Shown: piece after piece, positions 55,776 to 64,000 of the stretch
Position numbering within the stretch: position 1 is the stretch's first letter
Layout of the letters: every line of letters starts with the position of its first letter
Assembly (NCBI RefSeq): GCF_001856665.1
Contig: NZ_CP017781.1
Coordinates: forward strand, 682,001 to 746,000
Length of the DNA: 64,000 nt
Direction of reading: 5' to 3'
Origin: Rhodobacter xanthinilyticus
GTDB taxonomy: Bacteria; Pseudomonadota; Alphaproteobacteria; Rhodobacterales; Rhodobacteraceae
Notes under the pieces: model-generated
Databases searched by the model: none
The model's input: the letters and a program-made list of their open reading frames with translations, nothing else
Told to the model about the DNA's origin: nothing
Position numbers and translations under genes: made by a program

Positions 55776-57361
55776 GACTGCGGCTCCTCGCGGCGCGCGG
55801 CGGCCTGCTGCTGGGCATAATGGATCAGCCGGTCGATCTGCACGAGCGCGGCCCGGCCCGCGATGCGGATCGCCTCGGCCTCGCCATCATGGGCGGCGCT
55901 GTTGAGCCGCTCGGTCGCGCGGTAAAGCGCCATCGCGCCGACCGCCCCCGCGACCGAGCTCAGGACATGGGTCTGCGCGCGGATCGCGGCGATGTCGGGG
56001 TGGGGCAGGGCGATATCGAGCCCGCCCTCGACGCGCTTGAGATCGGCGATCAGCCGGCTGAGAAGCTCGCGCGCGCCGCTCGGCCCGGCGAGGACCAGAA
56101 GTTGCTCGAGCTCGCCCGTGTCGAGCTCGTCCGCCTCGGCCGCCCCCGTCGCCTGCGCGCCCGCCTCGGCCGCGGCCTGCGCCGGCGCCCCGCCTGGCCC
56201 CGCCGCCCCGGGCCCGCCGCGCCGGCCCGCCCGCGTCATCGCCTCGTCGATCGCGGCGGAGAGCTGGCTCATCCCGATCAACGGCTTGGCCATGATCGCA
56301 TCCGCCCCGGCGGCATAGATCGCATCGCGGTTGGCGCGCAGCACATAGGCCGTGCAGGCCACGATCGGCAGGCCCTCGGCCCCCGCCACCACGCCCCCGC
56401 GCACCAGCCGCATCAGCTCGATCCCCGAGAGCCGCGGCATCTCGATATCGACGATCGCCAGGTCGAAGGGCGCCGCCTCGAGCGCGGCGAGCGCCTCCTC
56501 GCCATCGGAGACGAGCACGCAGCGCGTGCCCATCGCGGCGAGCATGTGGCTGAGCACGATCTGGTTGGTCTCGCTGTCCTCGGCGACGAGAATGCGCCGC
56601 CCGGCGAGATCGGGGAGCGGCGTGCTCGGCGCGAGCGCCATCGGCACCGGGCGCAACATCGGCACGCGCAGGCTGACCCAGGCCCCGCCCTCCGCCCGGT
56701 TGGCCAGTTCAAGCGCCCCGCCCATCCGCGCCGCCAACCCCTTGGCGATGAACAGCCCAAGCCCTTCGCCCGGCTTGTCCGCCGCCGCCCCGCGCGCCCC
56801 CGCGGTGCCAAGCTGCGCGAGCTCCGCGCCAAAGCCCGGCCCGTCATCGACCACGCAAAACCGCAAGGCCTCCTCGCCCTCGAGCACCACCGTCACCCGC
56901 ACCGCACCGGCATCGGTGAACTTGATCGCATTGGACAGGATATTGCCGAGCGCACGGTCGAGCGCCAGCCGGTCGACCCGCACCAGCGAGGGCACATCGG
57001 GCGCCAGCGCGATCTGGAACTCGAGCCCCTTTTCCCGCGCCGCGCCCTTCCAGCGCATCTCGAGATCGTAAAGCAGCCCCGCAATCTCGACCGCCGGGCC
57101 CGAGCCGATCCCGGTCTGCTCGGCCACAAGCGTCAGCCCCTCCTCGAGCAGCCGCGCCAAAAGCTCGCCCGAGGCGCGCACGCGCTCGAGCTGCAACCGC
57201 GTCGGATCATCGAGACGATCGTGCGAGACGAGCCGAAGCCCGCCGAGAATATCGCAAAGAGCGGCGCGCAGATCATGGCCGATCAGCCGCAGGCGGGCCA
57301 GTTGCGCTTGATCTTCGGGGGAGCCGGGGCTCTGTCGACGCGCTTCGGAGTTTATATTCAT
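55772..57361 (-). CDS. Soluble hybrid histidine kinase with receiver and HPt domains
   Basis: A 529-residue protein without membrane helices or a recognisable sensor domain. His29 in the dimerisation box (IGHDLRAAL), ATPase N-box NILSNAIKFTD, VVDDGPGFG and GEGLGLFIAKG, then a receiver (FDLAIVDIEMPRLSG) and a C-terminal HPt with THVLSSVAGAVGA. An Ala/Gly/Pro linker precedes the HPt. It encodes a complete phosphorelay, probably ending on the co-translated NtrC-like regulator. Signal unknown; input must come from a partner protein or the short N-terminus. Confidence 0.9.
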   Translation of the reverse strand: MNINSEARRQSPGSPEDQAQLARLRLIGHDLRAALCDILGGLRLVSHDRLDDPTRLQLERVRASGELLARLLEEGLTLVAEQTGIGSGPAVEIAGLLYDLEMRWKGAAREKGLEFQIALAPDVPSLVRVDRLALDRALGNILSNAIKFTDAGAVRVTVVLEGEEALRFCVVDDGPGFGAELAQLGTAGARGAAADKPGEGLGLFIAKGLAARMGGALELANRAEGGAWVSLRVPMLRPVPMALAPSTPLPDLAGRRILVAEDSETNQIVLSHMLAAMGTRCVLVSDGEEALAALEAAPFDLAIVDIEMPRLSGIELMRLVRGGVVAGAEGLPIVACTAYVLRANRDAIYAAGADAIMAKPLIGMSQLSAAIDEAMTRAGRRGGPGAAGPGGAPAQAAAEAGAQATGAAEADELDTGELEQLLVLAGPSGARELLSRLIADLKRVEGGLDIALPHPDIAAIRAQTHVLSSVAGAVGAMALYRATERLNSAAHDGEAEAIRIAGRAALVQIDRLIHYAQQQAAARREEPQS

Positions 57362-57472
57362 GATGAAACCTTTGGCGGATCATCCCGACCTCAAGGATTC
57401 ATTGCAAGCGCCACGCAATAGATAGGGGGAAAATCTCTGTTTCCGTTCCCGGCAAAAATCGGGCGGAAATGT

Positions 57473-57501
57473 GGCGGAAACCGGGCACTCCGGTTCCCGC
57501 C
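57473..57501 (-). terminator. Hairpin after prpE
   Basis: GGCGGAAACCGG (57473-57484) pairs with CCGGTTCCCGCC (57490-57501), with one mismatch, loop GCACT. It lies 7 bases beyond the prpE stop on the minus strand, without a clear T run. Confidence 0.6.
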
Positions 57502-57507
57502 GCTGAT

Positions 57508-59403
57508 TTATTTGGCCGCGGGGAAGCCCATCGCCTTCAGCGCCTCGGTGATCTCGTCGAGAATCGCCGGGTCGTCGATGGTGGCGGGCATCTTGTAGGC
57601 CTCGCCATCGGCGATCTTGACCATCGTGCCGCGCAGGATCTTGCCCGAGCGCGTCTTCGGCAGCCGGTCGACCACGGTGGCGAGCTTGAAGGCCGCAACC
57701 GGGCCGATCTGATCGCGCACGAGGCCCACACATTCCTTCACGATCGTCTTGTGATCGCGCTCGCAGCCCTTGTTGAGGCACAGGAACCCGAGCGGCTGTT
57801 GGCCCTTGAGGTCATCGGAAATGCCGATCACCGCGCATTCGGCGACATCGGGATGCGAGGCGAGAACCTCCTCCATCGCCCCGGTCGAGAGCCGGTGGCC
57901 CGCGACGTTGATCACGTCATCGGTGCGCGCCATGATGTAGAGATAGCCGTCCTCATCCATGTAGCCCGCGTCGCCGGTCTCGTAATAGCCCGGGAAATGC
58001 TCGAGATAGCTCTTCTTGTAGCGCGCCTCGGCGTTCCAGAGCGTGGGCAGCGTGCCGGGCGGCAGCGGCAGCTTGATCGCGATCGCGCCGAGCTCGCCCG
58101 GCTTGAGCGGATGGCCGCCCTCATCGAGCACCTGCACGTCATAGCCCGGCATCGCCACCGAGGGCGAGCCGATCTTGGTCGGCAGCTCTTCGATGCCGAT
58201 CGGGTTCGCCGCGATCGCCCAGCCGGTCTCGGTCTGCCACCAGTGATCGACGACCGGCACGCCCAGATGCTCCTGCGCCCATTTCACGGTGTCCGGGTCC
58301 GCCCGCTCGCCGGCGAGGAACAGCGCTTGCAGGTCATGCAGCTTGTAGCGCTTGATCCACTCGCCCGTCGGGTCTTCGCGCTTGATCGCGCGCAGCGCGG
58401 TCGGCGCGGTGAAGAAGCTCTTGATCCGGTTGTTCTGGATCACCCGCCAGAACACGCCCGGATGCGGCGTGCCGACCGGCTTGCCCTCGAAGACGACCGT
58501 GGTCGCCCCCGCGATCAGCGGCCCGTAGCAGATATAGCTGTGGCCCACGACCCAACCCACGTCGGAGGCGGCCCAGAACCGATCCCCCGCCTCGATGTTG
58601 TAGATCGCCTTCATCGTCCAGCTCAGCGCGACGAGATGGCCGCCGGTGTGGCGCACGACGCCCTTCGGCTGGCCGGTGGTGCCCGAGGTGTAGAGGATAT
58701 AGGCCGGGTGGTTGCCCTCGACCGGCACGCAATCGGCCGGTTTCACGCCATACTGGAACCCGTGCCAGGAGAAATCGCGGCCCTCGACGAGCTTGGCAAC
58801 CTCTTGTTCGCGCTGGAAAATAACGCAGAACTCGGGCTTGTGCTCGGCCTGGTCGATGGCGGCATCGAGGAGCGGCTTGTAATGCACGACGCGGTTCGGC
58901 TCGAGCCCGCACGACGCCGCGATGATCGCCTTGGGCTGGCAATCGTCGATCCGCACCGCGAGCTCATGGGCCGCAAAGCCGCCGAACACCACCGAATGGA
59001 TCGCGCCAAGCCGCGCACAGGCCAGCATCGCCTCGAGCGCCTCGGGGATCATCGGCATGTAGATGATGACCCGGTCGCCCTTCTCGACGCCGCGCATCCG
59101 CAGCGCGCCGGCGAGCGAGGCCACGCGCTGTTGCAGCTCCTTGTAGGTGATGCCCTTGGTCGAATGGGTGATCGGGCTTTCGTGCATGATCGCGATCTGG
59201 TCGCCGCGACCGGCCAGAACATGGCGGTCGACCGCGTTCCAGCAGGTGTTGACCATGCCGTCCGAGAACCATTCATAGAGCGGGGCGTTGTCGTCGAAGA
59301 GCGCCTTCGAGGGCTTCTCATTCCAGTCGATCGCTTCGGCTGCCTGCATCCAGAACCCGTTCGGGTCGGCTTTCCAGTTGGCGTAGACGTCCGTGTATCC
59401 CAT
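57508..59403 (-). CDS. prpE: Propionyl-CoA synthetase
   Basis: A 631-residue acyl-CoA synthetase. YTSGTTGQPKGVVRHTGGH is the AMP motif. VGWVVGHSYICYGPL and VINVAGHRLSTGAMEE fit PrpE rather than acetyl-CoA synthetase, which has HRMGTAE. PKTRSGKILRGTM carries the acetylatable Lys near residue 590. It activates propionate, and less well acetate. Its upstream region has several TTTGC(AAA) half-sites (59496-59604), similar to the TTTGCAAA sites bound by ScfR/PccR-type regulators of short-chain acyl-CoA genes in R. sphaeroides. GGAGGAGG precedes the ATG. Confidence 0.92.
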   Translation of the reverse strand: MGYTDVYANWKADPNGFWMQAAEAIDWNEKPSKALFDDNAPLYEWFSDGMVNTCWNAVDRHVLAGRGDQIAIMHESPITHSTKGITYKELQQRVASLAGALRMRGVEKGDRVIIYMPMIPEALEAMLACARLGAIHSVVFGGFAAHELAVRIDDCQPKAIIAASCGLEPNRVVHYKPLLDAAIDQAEHKPEFCVIFQREQEVAKLVEGRDFSWHGFQYGVKPADCVPVEGNHPAYILYTSGTTGQPKGVVRHTGGHLVALSWTMKAIYNIEAGDRFWAASDVGWVVGHSYICYGPLIAGATTVVFEGKPVGTPHPGVFWRVIQNNRIKSFFTAPTALRAIKREDPTGEWIKRYKLHDLQALFLAGERADPDTVKWAQEHLGVPVVDHWWQTETGWAIAANPIGIEELPTKIGSPSVAMPGYDVQVLDEGGHPLKPGELGAIAIKLPLPPGTLPTLWNAEARYKKSYLEHFPGYYETGDAGYMDEDGYLYIMARTDDVINVAGHRLSTGAMEEVLASHPDVAECAVIGISDDLKGQQPLGFLCLNKGCERDHKTIVKECVGLVRDQIGPVAAFKLATVVDRLPKTRSGKILRGTMVKIADGEAYKMPATIDDPAILDEITEALKAMGFPAAK

Positions 59404-59495
59404 AGCGTGCCTCCTCCAAGCTTGAACGCTTGTTAGGCAGGCGGAAAGATTCCCGCAAGATTGTTGCAGGGCCCCGAGGCATTTTGATACGAAAT

Positions 59496-59604
59496 ATTTG
59501 CAGAATTACGCCGAAGCTCTCCGCAAATCTATGCAAACCCTGCGTCACTATGCAGGGTTACGCTTCGTGAATATCGGATTTGCAAATTTTCCACGATTTG
59601 CAAC
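59496..59604. promoter_or_regulatory. Cluster of TTTGCAAA-type sites upstream of prpE
   Basis: ATTTGCAG (59496-59503), GCAAAT (59523-59528), GCAAAC (59533-59538), a perfect ATTTGCAAAT (59578-59587) and GATTTGCAAC (59595-59604), plus an inverted repeat ACCCTGC/GCAGGGT (59537-59558). ScfR/PccR-family and RamB proteins use TTTGCAAA sites. The spacing here (10 and 18 bp) differs from the TTTGCAAA-X4-TTTGCAAA reported for PccR. Confidence 0.5.
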
Positions 59605-59606
59605 AT

Positions 59607-59628
59607 GGGGCGGCCCGCAAGCCGCCCC
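59607..59628 (-). terminator. Hairpin after maeB
   Basis: GGGGCGGC (59607-59614) and GCCGCCCC (59621-59628) form a perfect 8-bp stem with a 6-base loop, 8 bases beyond the maeB stop; no T run follows. Confidence 0.5.
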
Positions 59629-59636
59629 ACCTGCCG

Positions 59637-61916
59637 TCAGCCGTAATGCGCCACCGGCGTGCCCGCCAGCGCCGACATGTTCAACAGCCCCCGCGTGGTG
59701 ATCGAGGGGGTGACGATATGGGCCTTGTTGCCCATCCCCATCAGGATCGGCCCGACCTCGAGCCCGCCGGCCTTCGCCTTGAGGATGTTGCGCACCCCCG
59801 AAGCCGCATCGGTATTGGCGAAGATCAGCACATTGGCCGAGCCCTCGAACCGCGCCTCCGGCATCAGCCGCGCGCGGATCTCGGGGTCGAGGGCCGCGTC
59901 GATATGCATCTCGCCCTCATAGGCGAAATCGGGCTCGCGCGCGTCGAGCATCTCGAGGGCGGCGCGCATCCGACGCCCCGAATCGGTGTCGAGATTGCCG
60001 AACTGGCTATGCGAGCACAGCGCCACCTTCGGCGTGAGCCCGAAGCGGCGCACATGCCGCGCCGCGCCGATCACCGTGGCGGTGATCTCGGCCGGGGTCG
60101 GCTCATGGTGGACATGGGTATCGGCGATGAAGAGCGGCCCGTCCTCGAGGATCATCAGGCTGAGCGCGCCGACCGGGTGCAGCCCGTCGCGCGCGAGCAC
60201 CTGGCGGATGTAGTTGAGATGCCACAGATATTGCCCGAAGGTGCCGCAGATCATGCTGTCGGCATCGCCCCGATAGACCGCGACCGCCGCGATCGCGGTG
60301 GTGTTGGTGCGCATGATCGCGCGGGCGAGGTCCGGCGTCACGCCGCGGCGCGCCATCAGCTCGTGATAGGTGCCCCAATACTCGCGGTAGCGCGGGTCGT
60401 TTTCCGGGTTCACGATCTCGAAATCCGCCTCCGGCCGGATCGGCAGGCCCGCGCGTTCGCAGCGCGCCGCGATCACCTCGGGCCGCCCGATCAGGATCGG
60501 CCGGTCGGTGGTTTCCTCGAGCATCGCATTGGCCGCGCGCAGCACGCGCTCGTTCTCGCCCTCGGCGAAGATGATCCGCCGGCTGACGGTGGCCGCGGCC
60601 TCGAAGACCGGCCGCATCAGCAGGGCGGATTTGAACACCGAGCCCTCGAGCGCGCGCTTGTAGGCGCCCAGATCCTCGATCGGGCGGGTGGCGACGCCGG
60701 TCTCCATCGCGGCCTTCGCAACCGCCGAGGAGACCACCCCGATCAGCCGCGGGTCAAAAGGTTTCGGGATCAGGTAATCGGGCCCGAAGGTCATCCGCTC
60801 GCCGCGATAGGCCGCCGCCGCCTCGGCCGAGGTCGTGGCCCGCGCCAGCGCCGCGATCCCCTCGATACAGGCGAGCTGCATCTCGTCGTTGATCGTCGTG
60901 GCGCCGACATCGAGCGCGCCGCGGAAGATGAACGGGAAACAGAGCACGTTGTTGACCTGATTGGGGAAATCCGACCGCCCCGTCGCGATGATCGCCTCGG
61001 GCGCGACCGCGCGCACCGCATCGGGCAGGATCTCCGGCGTCGGGTTCGCCAGCGCAAAGATCACCGGCCGCGGCGCCATACGCGCCACCATCTCGGGCTT
61101 GAGCACGCCCGGCCCCGAGAGCCCGAGGAACATGTCCGCCCCGTCGATCACCTCATCGAGCGTGCGCTTGTCGGTGGCCTGCGCATAGGCCGCCTTTTGC
61201 GGGTTCATATCCTCCGTGCGGCCCTCGTAGACGAGGCCATGGATATCGCACAGCCAGACGTTCTCGCGCTTCACCCCGAGCTTGAGCAGCATGTTGAGGC
61301 AGGCGATCCCGGCGGCGCCGCCGCCCGTCGAGACGATCTTGATCTCGTCGAAACGCTTGCCCGAGATATGCATCGCATTGGTCGCCGCCGCCCCGACCAC
61401 GATCGCGGTGCCGTGCTGGTCATCGTGGAACACCGGGATATTCATCCGCTCGCGGCAGATCTTCTCGACGATGAAGCAATCGGGCGCCTTGATATCCTCG
61501 AGGTTGATCGCCCCGAAGGAGGGCTCGAGCGCGCAGACGATCTCGGCGAGCTTTTCCGGGTCGGGCTGGTTCAGCTCGATGTCGAAGGCGTCGATATTGG
61601 CGAATTTCTTGAAGAGCACGGCCTTGCCCTCCATCACGGGCTTGGCCGCCAGCGCGCCGATATTGCCAAGGCCCAGCACGGCGGTGCCGTTGGTGACCAC
61701 CGCGACAAGATTGCCCCGCGCGGTATAGCGCGCCGCGGTCGCAGGGTCGGCCTTGATCTCGAGACAGGCCTCCGCAACCCCGGGGCTGTAGGCGCGGCTC
61801 AGGTCGCGCCCGTTCGCGAGCGGCTTCGTCGCCCGGATCTCCAGCTTCCCGGGTTTGGGGAATTCGTGATACTCGAGCGCCGCGTGGCGCGCGGCGTCGT
61901 GCCGTGCCTCTTCCAT
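59637..61916 (-). CDS. maeB: NADP-dependent malic enzyme fused to a phosphotransacetylase-like domain
   Basis: A 759-residue fusion. The N-terminal malic enzyme part has ALEYHEFPKPGKLEIRATKP, FHDDQHGTAIVVGAAATNAM and the cofactor loop VSTGGGAAGIACLNML; the C-terminal 320 residues are phosphotransacetylase-like (FAEGENERVLRAANAMLEET; CSHSQFGNLDTDSGRRMR; TDAASGVRNILKAKAG). In such fusions the C-terminal domain usually regulates activity via acetyl-CoA rather than catalysing. It decarboxylates malate to pyruvate, a gluconeogenic exit for carbon entering through the ethylmalonyl-CoA pathway. Confidence 0.95.
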   Translation of the reverse strand: MEEARHDAARHAALEYHEFPKPGKLEIRATKPLANGRDLSRAYSPGVAEACLEIKADPATAARYTARGNLVAVVTNGTAVLGLGNIGALAAKPVMEGKAVLFKKFANIDAFDIELNQPDPEKLAEIVCALEPSFGAINLEDIKAPDCFIVEKICRERMNIPVFHDDQHGTAIVVGAAATNAMHISGKRFDEIKIVSTGGGAAGIACLNMLLKLGVKRENVWLCDIHGLVYEGRTEDMNPQKAAYAQATDKRTLDEVIDGADMFLGLSGPGVLKPEMVARMAPRPVIFALANPTPEILPDAVRAVAPEAIIATGRSDFPNQVNNVLCFPFIFRGALDVGATTINDEMQLACIEGIAALARATTSAEAAAAYRGERMTFGPDYLIPKPFDPRLIGVVSSAVAKAAMETGVATRPIEDLGAYKRALEGSVFKSALLMRPVFEAAATVSRRIIFAEGENERVLRAANAMLEETTDRPILIGRPEVIAARCERAGLPIRPEADFEIVNPENDPRYREYWGTYHELMARRGVTPDLARAIMRTNTTAIAAVAVYRGDADSMICGTFGQYLWHLNYIRQVLARDGLHPVGALSLMILEDGPLFIADTHVHHEPTPAEITATVIGAARHVRRFGLTPKVALCSHSQFGNLDTDSGRRMRAALEMLDAREPDFAYEGEMHIDAALDPEIRARLMPEARFEGSANVLIFANTDAASGVRNILKAKAGGLEVGPILMGMGNKAHIVTPSITTRGLLNMSALAGTPVAHYG

Positions 61917-62076
61917 GTTTGCCTCCCAGAAACTGGTTTAGCCTTAAACTATTTCCCTGCGCGGGGGAATAGGCGCGATCGGCCCGGCGCGCAAGGCGGC
62001 CTTGCGCGGGCGGGGCTGCCGACGCGGCAGCGCTTGCATCGGCGCTCGGCCCGGCGCAGAGTCGGAAATGAACCTT

Positions 62077-62103
62077 TTGGACAAATCACGGTTGGACAAA
62101 TCA
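62077..62103. promoter_or_regulatory. Direct repeat upstream of the cdd-deoA-deoB operon
   Basis: TTGGACAAATCA occurs at 62077-62088 and 62092-62103, a 15-bp period, ending 13 bases before the cdd start and just touching the ribosome site. Likely an operator for a nucleoside-responsive regulator (inference). The rest of the divergent gap 61917-62116 is GC-rich with a GCCGACGCGGC-type hairpin. Confidence 0.5.
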
Positions 62104-62116
62104 AGGGGGTCTGCCC

Positions 62117-62509
62117 ATGTCGCTTCTCGAAGAGGCCCGCGCGGTGCGCGAAAATGCCTATGCGCCCTATTCGCGCTTCAAGGTCGGCGCGGCGGTGCGC
62201 GCGGCCTCGGGGGCGGTCTATCGCGGCGTGAATGTCGAGAACGTGGCCTACCCGGAGGGCACCTGCGCCGAGGCCGGCGCGATCGCGGCGATGGTGGCGG
62301 CGGGCGAGACCGAGATCACCGAGGTCGCGGTGATCGCCGACAGCCCGAGCCCGGTGCCGCCCTGCGGGGGCTGCCGCCAGAAGCTCGCCGAATTCGCCCG
62401 CGCCGAGGTGCCGGTGACGCTCGCGACCCTCTCGGGCGCGCGGCTCGACACCACGGTGGGCGATCTCTTGCCCGGCCGGTTCGATCAGAGCCATATGGAA
62501 AATTGCTGA
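62117..62509 (+). CDS. cdd: Cytidine deaminase
   Basis: A 130-residue tetrameric-type cytidine deaminase. YAPYSRFKVGAAVRAASG binds nucleoside; ENVAYPEGTCAEAGAIAAM carries the zinc Cys and catalytic Glu, and PPCGGCRQKLAEF the other two zinc Cys. It converts cytidine and deoxycytidine to uridine forms. AAGGGGG lies upstream of the ATG. Its stop overlaps the start of deoA (TGATG). Confidence 0.95.
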   Translation: MSLLEEARAVRENAYAPYSRFKVGAAVRAASGAVYRGVNVENVAYPEGTCAEAGAIAAMVAAGETEITEVAVIADSPSPVPPCGGCRQKLAEFARAEVPVTLATLSGARLDTTVGDLLPGRFDQSHMENC

Positions 62510-63831
62510 TGGATGCGCGTTCGGTGATCATGGCGGTGCGCGATGGCGCGGGGCTTGCGCCCGAGGCCGCGCGCTGGTTCGCCCAAGGGCTTGCGAGCGG
62601 CGCGGTCTCGGATGCGCAGGCGGGCGCCTTCGCGATGGCGGTGCTGCTCAAGGGCATCGGCCCCGCGGGGCGCGTCGCGCTGACCCGCGCGATGCGCGAT
62701 TCCGGTCAGGTGCTCGCCTGGGATCTGCCCGGCCCGGTGATCGACAAACATTCGACCGGCGGCATCGGCGATTCCGTCTCGCTGCTGCTCGCGCCGGCGC
62801 TGGCGGCCTGCGGGGTCTTCGTGCCGATGATCTCGGGGCGCGGGCTGGGCCATACCGGCGGCACGCTTGACAAGATGGAGGCGATCCCGGGCTATCGCGC
62901 GCTGCCCGGCGTCGAGGCGCTGCGCAAGGTGGTGGCCGAGGTCGGCTGCGCGATCGTCGGCGCGACCGAGGAGATCGCCCCGGCCGACAAGCGCCTCTAC
63001 GGCATCCGCGATATCTCCGGCACGGTCGAGAGCATCGACCTGATCACCGCCTCGATCCTGTCGAAAAAGCTCGCGGCGGGGCTCGGGGGGCTGGTGCTCG
63101 ACGTCAAGGTGGGCTCGGGCGCCTTCATGGCGCGCGCCGAGGAGGCCCGCGCCCTGGCCGAGAGCCTGGTGCGCACCGCAAATGACGCGGGCTGCAAGAC
63201 ATCGGCGCTGATCACCGATATGAATCAAAGCCTTGGGCATTCGGCGGGCAATGCGCTCGAGGTGCTTGAGGTGATGGAATGTCTCACCGGCTCGGCGGTG
63301 AACGAGGCGCTTTGGGATGTCACCGCGGCGCTTGGCGGCGAGGCGCTGGTGCTGGCGGGCAAGGCCGCCGATCTCGACGCAGGCGCCGCGATGATCGACG
63401 CCGCGCTCGAGAGCGGGCGCGCGGCCGAGATCTTCGGGCGGATGGTCGCGGCACTCGGCGGGCCGCTCGATTTCGTCGAGCGCTACCCCGATCGGCTGCC
63501 CTCGGCGCCGGTGTTTCGCATGGTGACGAGCCCGCGCGCGGGCTTTGTCGCGCGGGTCAATGCGCGGGCGCTGGGCGAGGCGGTGGTGCGGCTGGGCGGC
63601 GGACGGCTGGTGGGCACCGACAAGGTGAACCCCGCGGTCGGCCTCTCGGGGCTGGCGGTGATCGGCGAGGAAATGGCGCCGGGCGAGCCGCTTGCGATGA
63701 TCCATGCGAGCACCGAGGCCAAGGCCGAGGAGGCGGTGCGCGCGGTGCTCGCGGCCTATGAACTCGCCGAAGATCTGCCCGAGGAGCCCGCGCTGATCCA
63801 TGACCGCATCGGCCCGGAGGATGTCGCATGA
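62509..63831 (+). CDS. deoA: Thymidine phosphorylase
   Basis: A 440-residue pyrimidine-nucleoside phosphorylase. [20 protein letters not shown], the phosphate region [19 protein letters not shown] and [13 protein letters not shown] are all family motifs. It splits (deoxy)thymidine to thymine and deoxyribose-1-phosphate. It overlaps cdd and deoB, so the operon is translationally coupled throughout. Confidence 0.96.
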   Translation: MDARSVIMAVRDGAGLAPEAARWFAQGLASGAVSDAQAGAFAMAVLLKGIGPAGRVALTRAMRDSGQVLAWDLPGPVIDKHSTGGIGDSVSLLLAPALAACGVFVPMISGRGLGHTGGTLDKMEAIPGYRALPGVEALRKVVAEVGCAIVGATEEIAPADKRLYGIRDISGTVESIDLITASILSKKLAAGLGGLVLDVKVGSGAFMARAEEARALAESLVRTANDAGCKTSALITDMNQSLGHSAGNALEVLEVMECLTGSAVNEALWDVTAALGGEALVLAGKAADLDAGAAMIDAALESGRAAEIFGRMVAALGGPLDFVERYPDRLPSAPVFRMVTSPRAGFVARVNARALGEAVVRLGGGRLVGTDKVNPAVGLSGLAVIGEEMAPGEPLAMIHASTEAKAEEAVRAVLAAYELAEDLPEEPALIHDRIGPEDVA

Positions 63832-64000
63832 GCCGCGCCTTTCTGATCGTGATGGACAGCGTCGGCATCGGCGGCGCGCGCGACGCGGAGCGCTTCTTCA
63901 ACGACGGCCGCCCCGATACCGGCGCCAATACGCTCGGCCATATCGCCGAGGCCTGCGCCGCGGGCCGCGCCGAGGAGGGCCGCACGGGCCCCTTGCGGCT
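63828..64000 (+). CDS. deoB: Phosphopentomutase, N-terminus only
   Basis: The first 57 residues are in the window and the gene continues beyond it. [20 protein letters not shown] and [15 protein letters not shown] are the metal-binding start of DeoB. It moves the phosphate of deoxyribose-1-phosphate to position 5, producing the substrate of DeoC (29383-30342). It overlaps deoA by 4 bases. Confidence 0.93.
   Translation, partial: MSRAFLIVMDSVGIGGARDAERFFNDGRPDTGANTLGHIAEACAAGRAEEGRTGPLR

Noticed and set aside
57508-59403. Annotation as acetyl-CoA synthetase
   Set aside because: WVVGHSYICYG and GHRLSTG are propionyl-CoA synthetase features; acetyl-CoA synthetase has WITGHSYVVYG and GHRMGTAE.
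59580-62231. A long plus-strand frame over maeB, and similar ones over purL, metG and glyA
   Set aside because: All are antisense shadows of clearly identified enzymes.

Overview
The window is high-GC alphaproteobacterial DNA with long GC-rich reading frames, tight operons and frequent ATGA overlaps. Gene content points to Rhodobacteraceae, close to Rhodobacter sensu lato: an ethylmalonyl-CoA pathway pair (mcl2, mch) beside the suc, mdh and sdh genes, an F0-only ATP synthase operon containing a b' gene, a gene-transfer-agent type endolysin/holin pair, and the DUF1523, NnrU and DUF1178 proteins common in that family. From memory, Rhodobacter sphaeroides has mdh, mcl2, mch and the suc/sdh genes in a similar neighbourhood. 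The species cannot be fixed from this sequence alone. No tRNA, rRNA, CRISPR array, insertion sequence or prophage structural module was seen.

Region 1 (1-17 kb) is a central-carbon block. On the minus strand, read right to left, are mdh, then sucC, a secreted protein, sucD, two lipoproteins, sucA and the start of sucB. On the plus strand are a malyl-CoA thioesterase-type gene (mcl2), nnrU-like, DUF1737 and mch, followed by sdhC-sdhD-sdhA-lipoprotein-sdhB and a 58-residue protein. Upstream of both sucC and sdhC is the same twin operator: two perfect TGTGATCACA palindromes exactly 21 bp apart. This suggests one regulator for both TCA-cycle operons.

Region 2 (17-31 kb) holds a DUF1989 protein, an ArsR regulator with a perfect palindromic operator, the F0 operon atpI-atpB-atpE-atpF'-atpF, a FadR-type GntR regulator, an OmpA lipoprotein, an Ada-like DNA repair protein and a Hint-domain protein without its usual cysteine. 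It continues with nth and adenosine kinase, a trio of small membrane proteins, and deoC downstream of which lies an aldehyde-dehydrogenase-like protein lacking its catalytic cysteine.

Region 3 (30-45 kb) is mainly housekeeping: grxD and bolA, purL, a PRC-barrel protein, a LysR regulator, murI, argC, ccmE, the endolysin/holin pair, metG, a short-chain dehydrogenase, DUF1178, a Nudix hydrolase and waaA. Between the LysR and PRC-barrel genes is a strong small-RNA candidate (minus strand, about 34755-34840). It has an RpoH-like promoter, a 5' hairpin, an exposed ACCUCCC segment and a terminator with eight U.

Region 4 (45-64 kb) carries an RND efflux pump with its adaptor, several small proteins, cytochrome b561, an esterase, glyA and nadK. 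It also has a hybrid histidine kinase paired with an NtrC-like regulator that lacks GAFTGA, propionyl-CoA synthetase (prpE) with TTTGCAAA-type sites upstream, a fused malic enzyme (maeB), and the nucleoside salvage operon cdd-deoA-deoB, which runs off the end. Two families of long inverted repeats, four and two copies, are scattered between genes.
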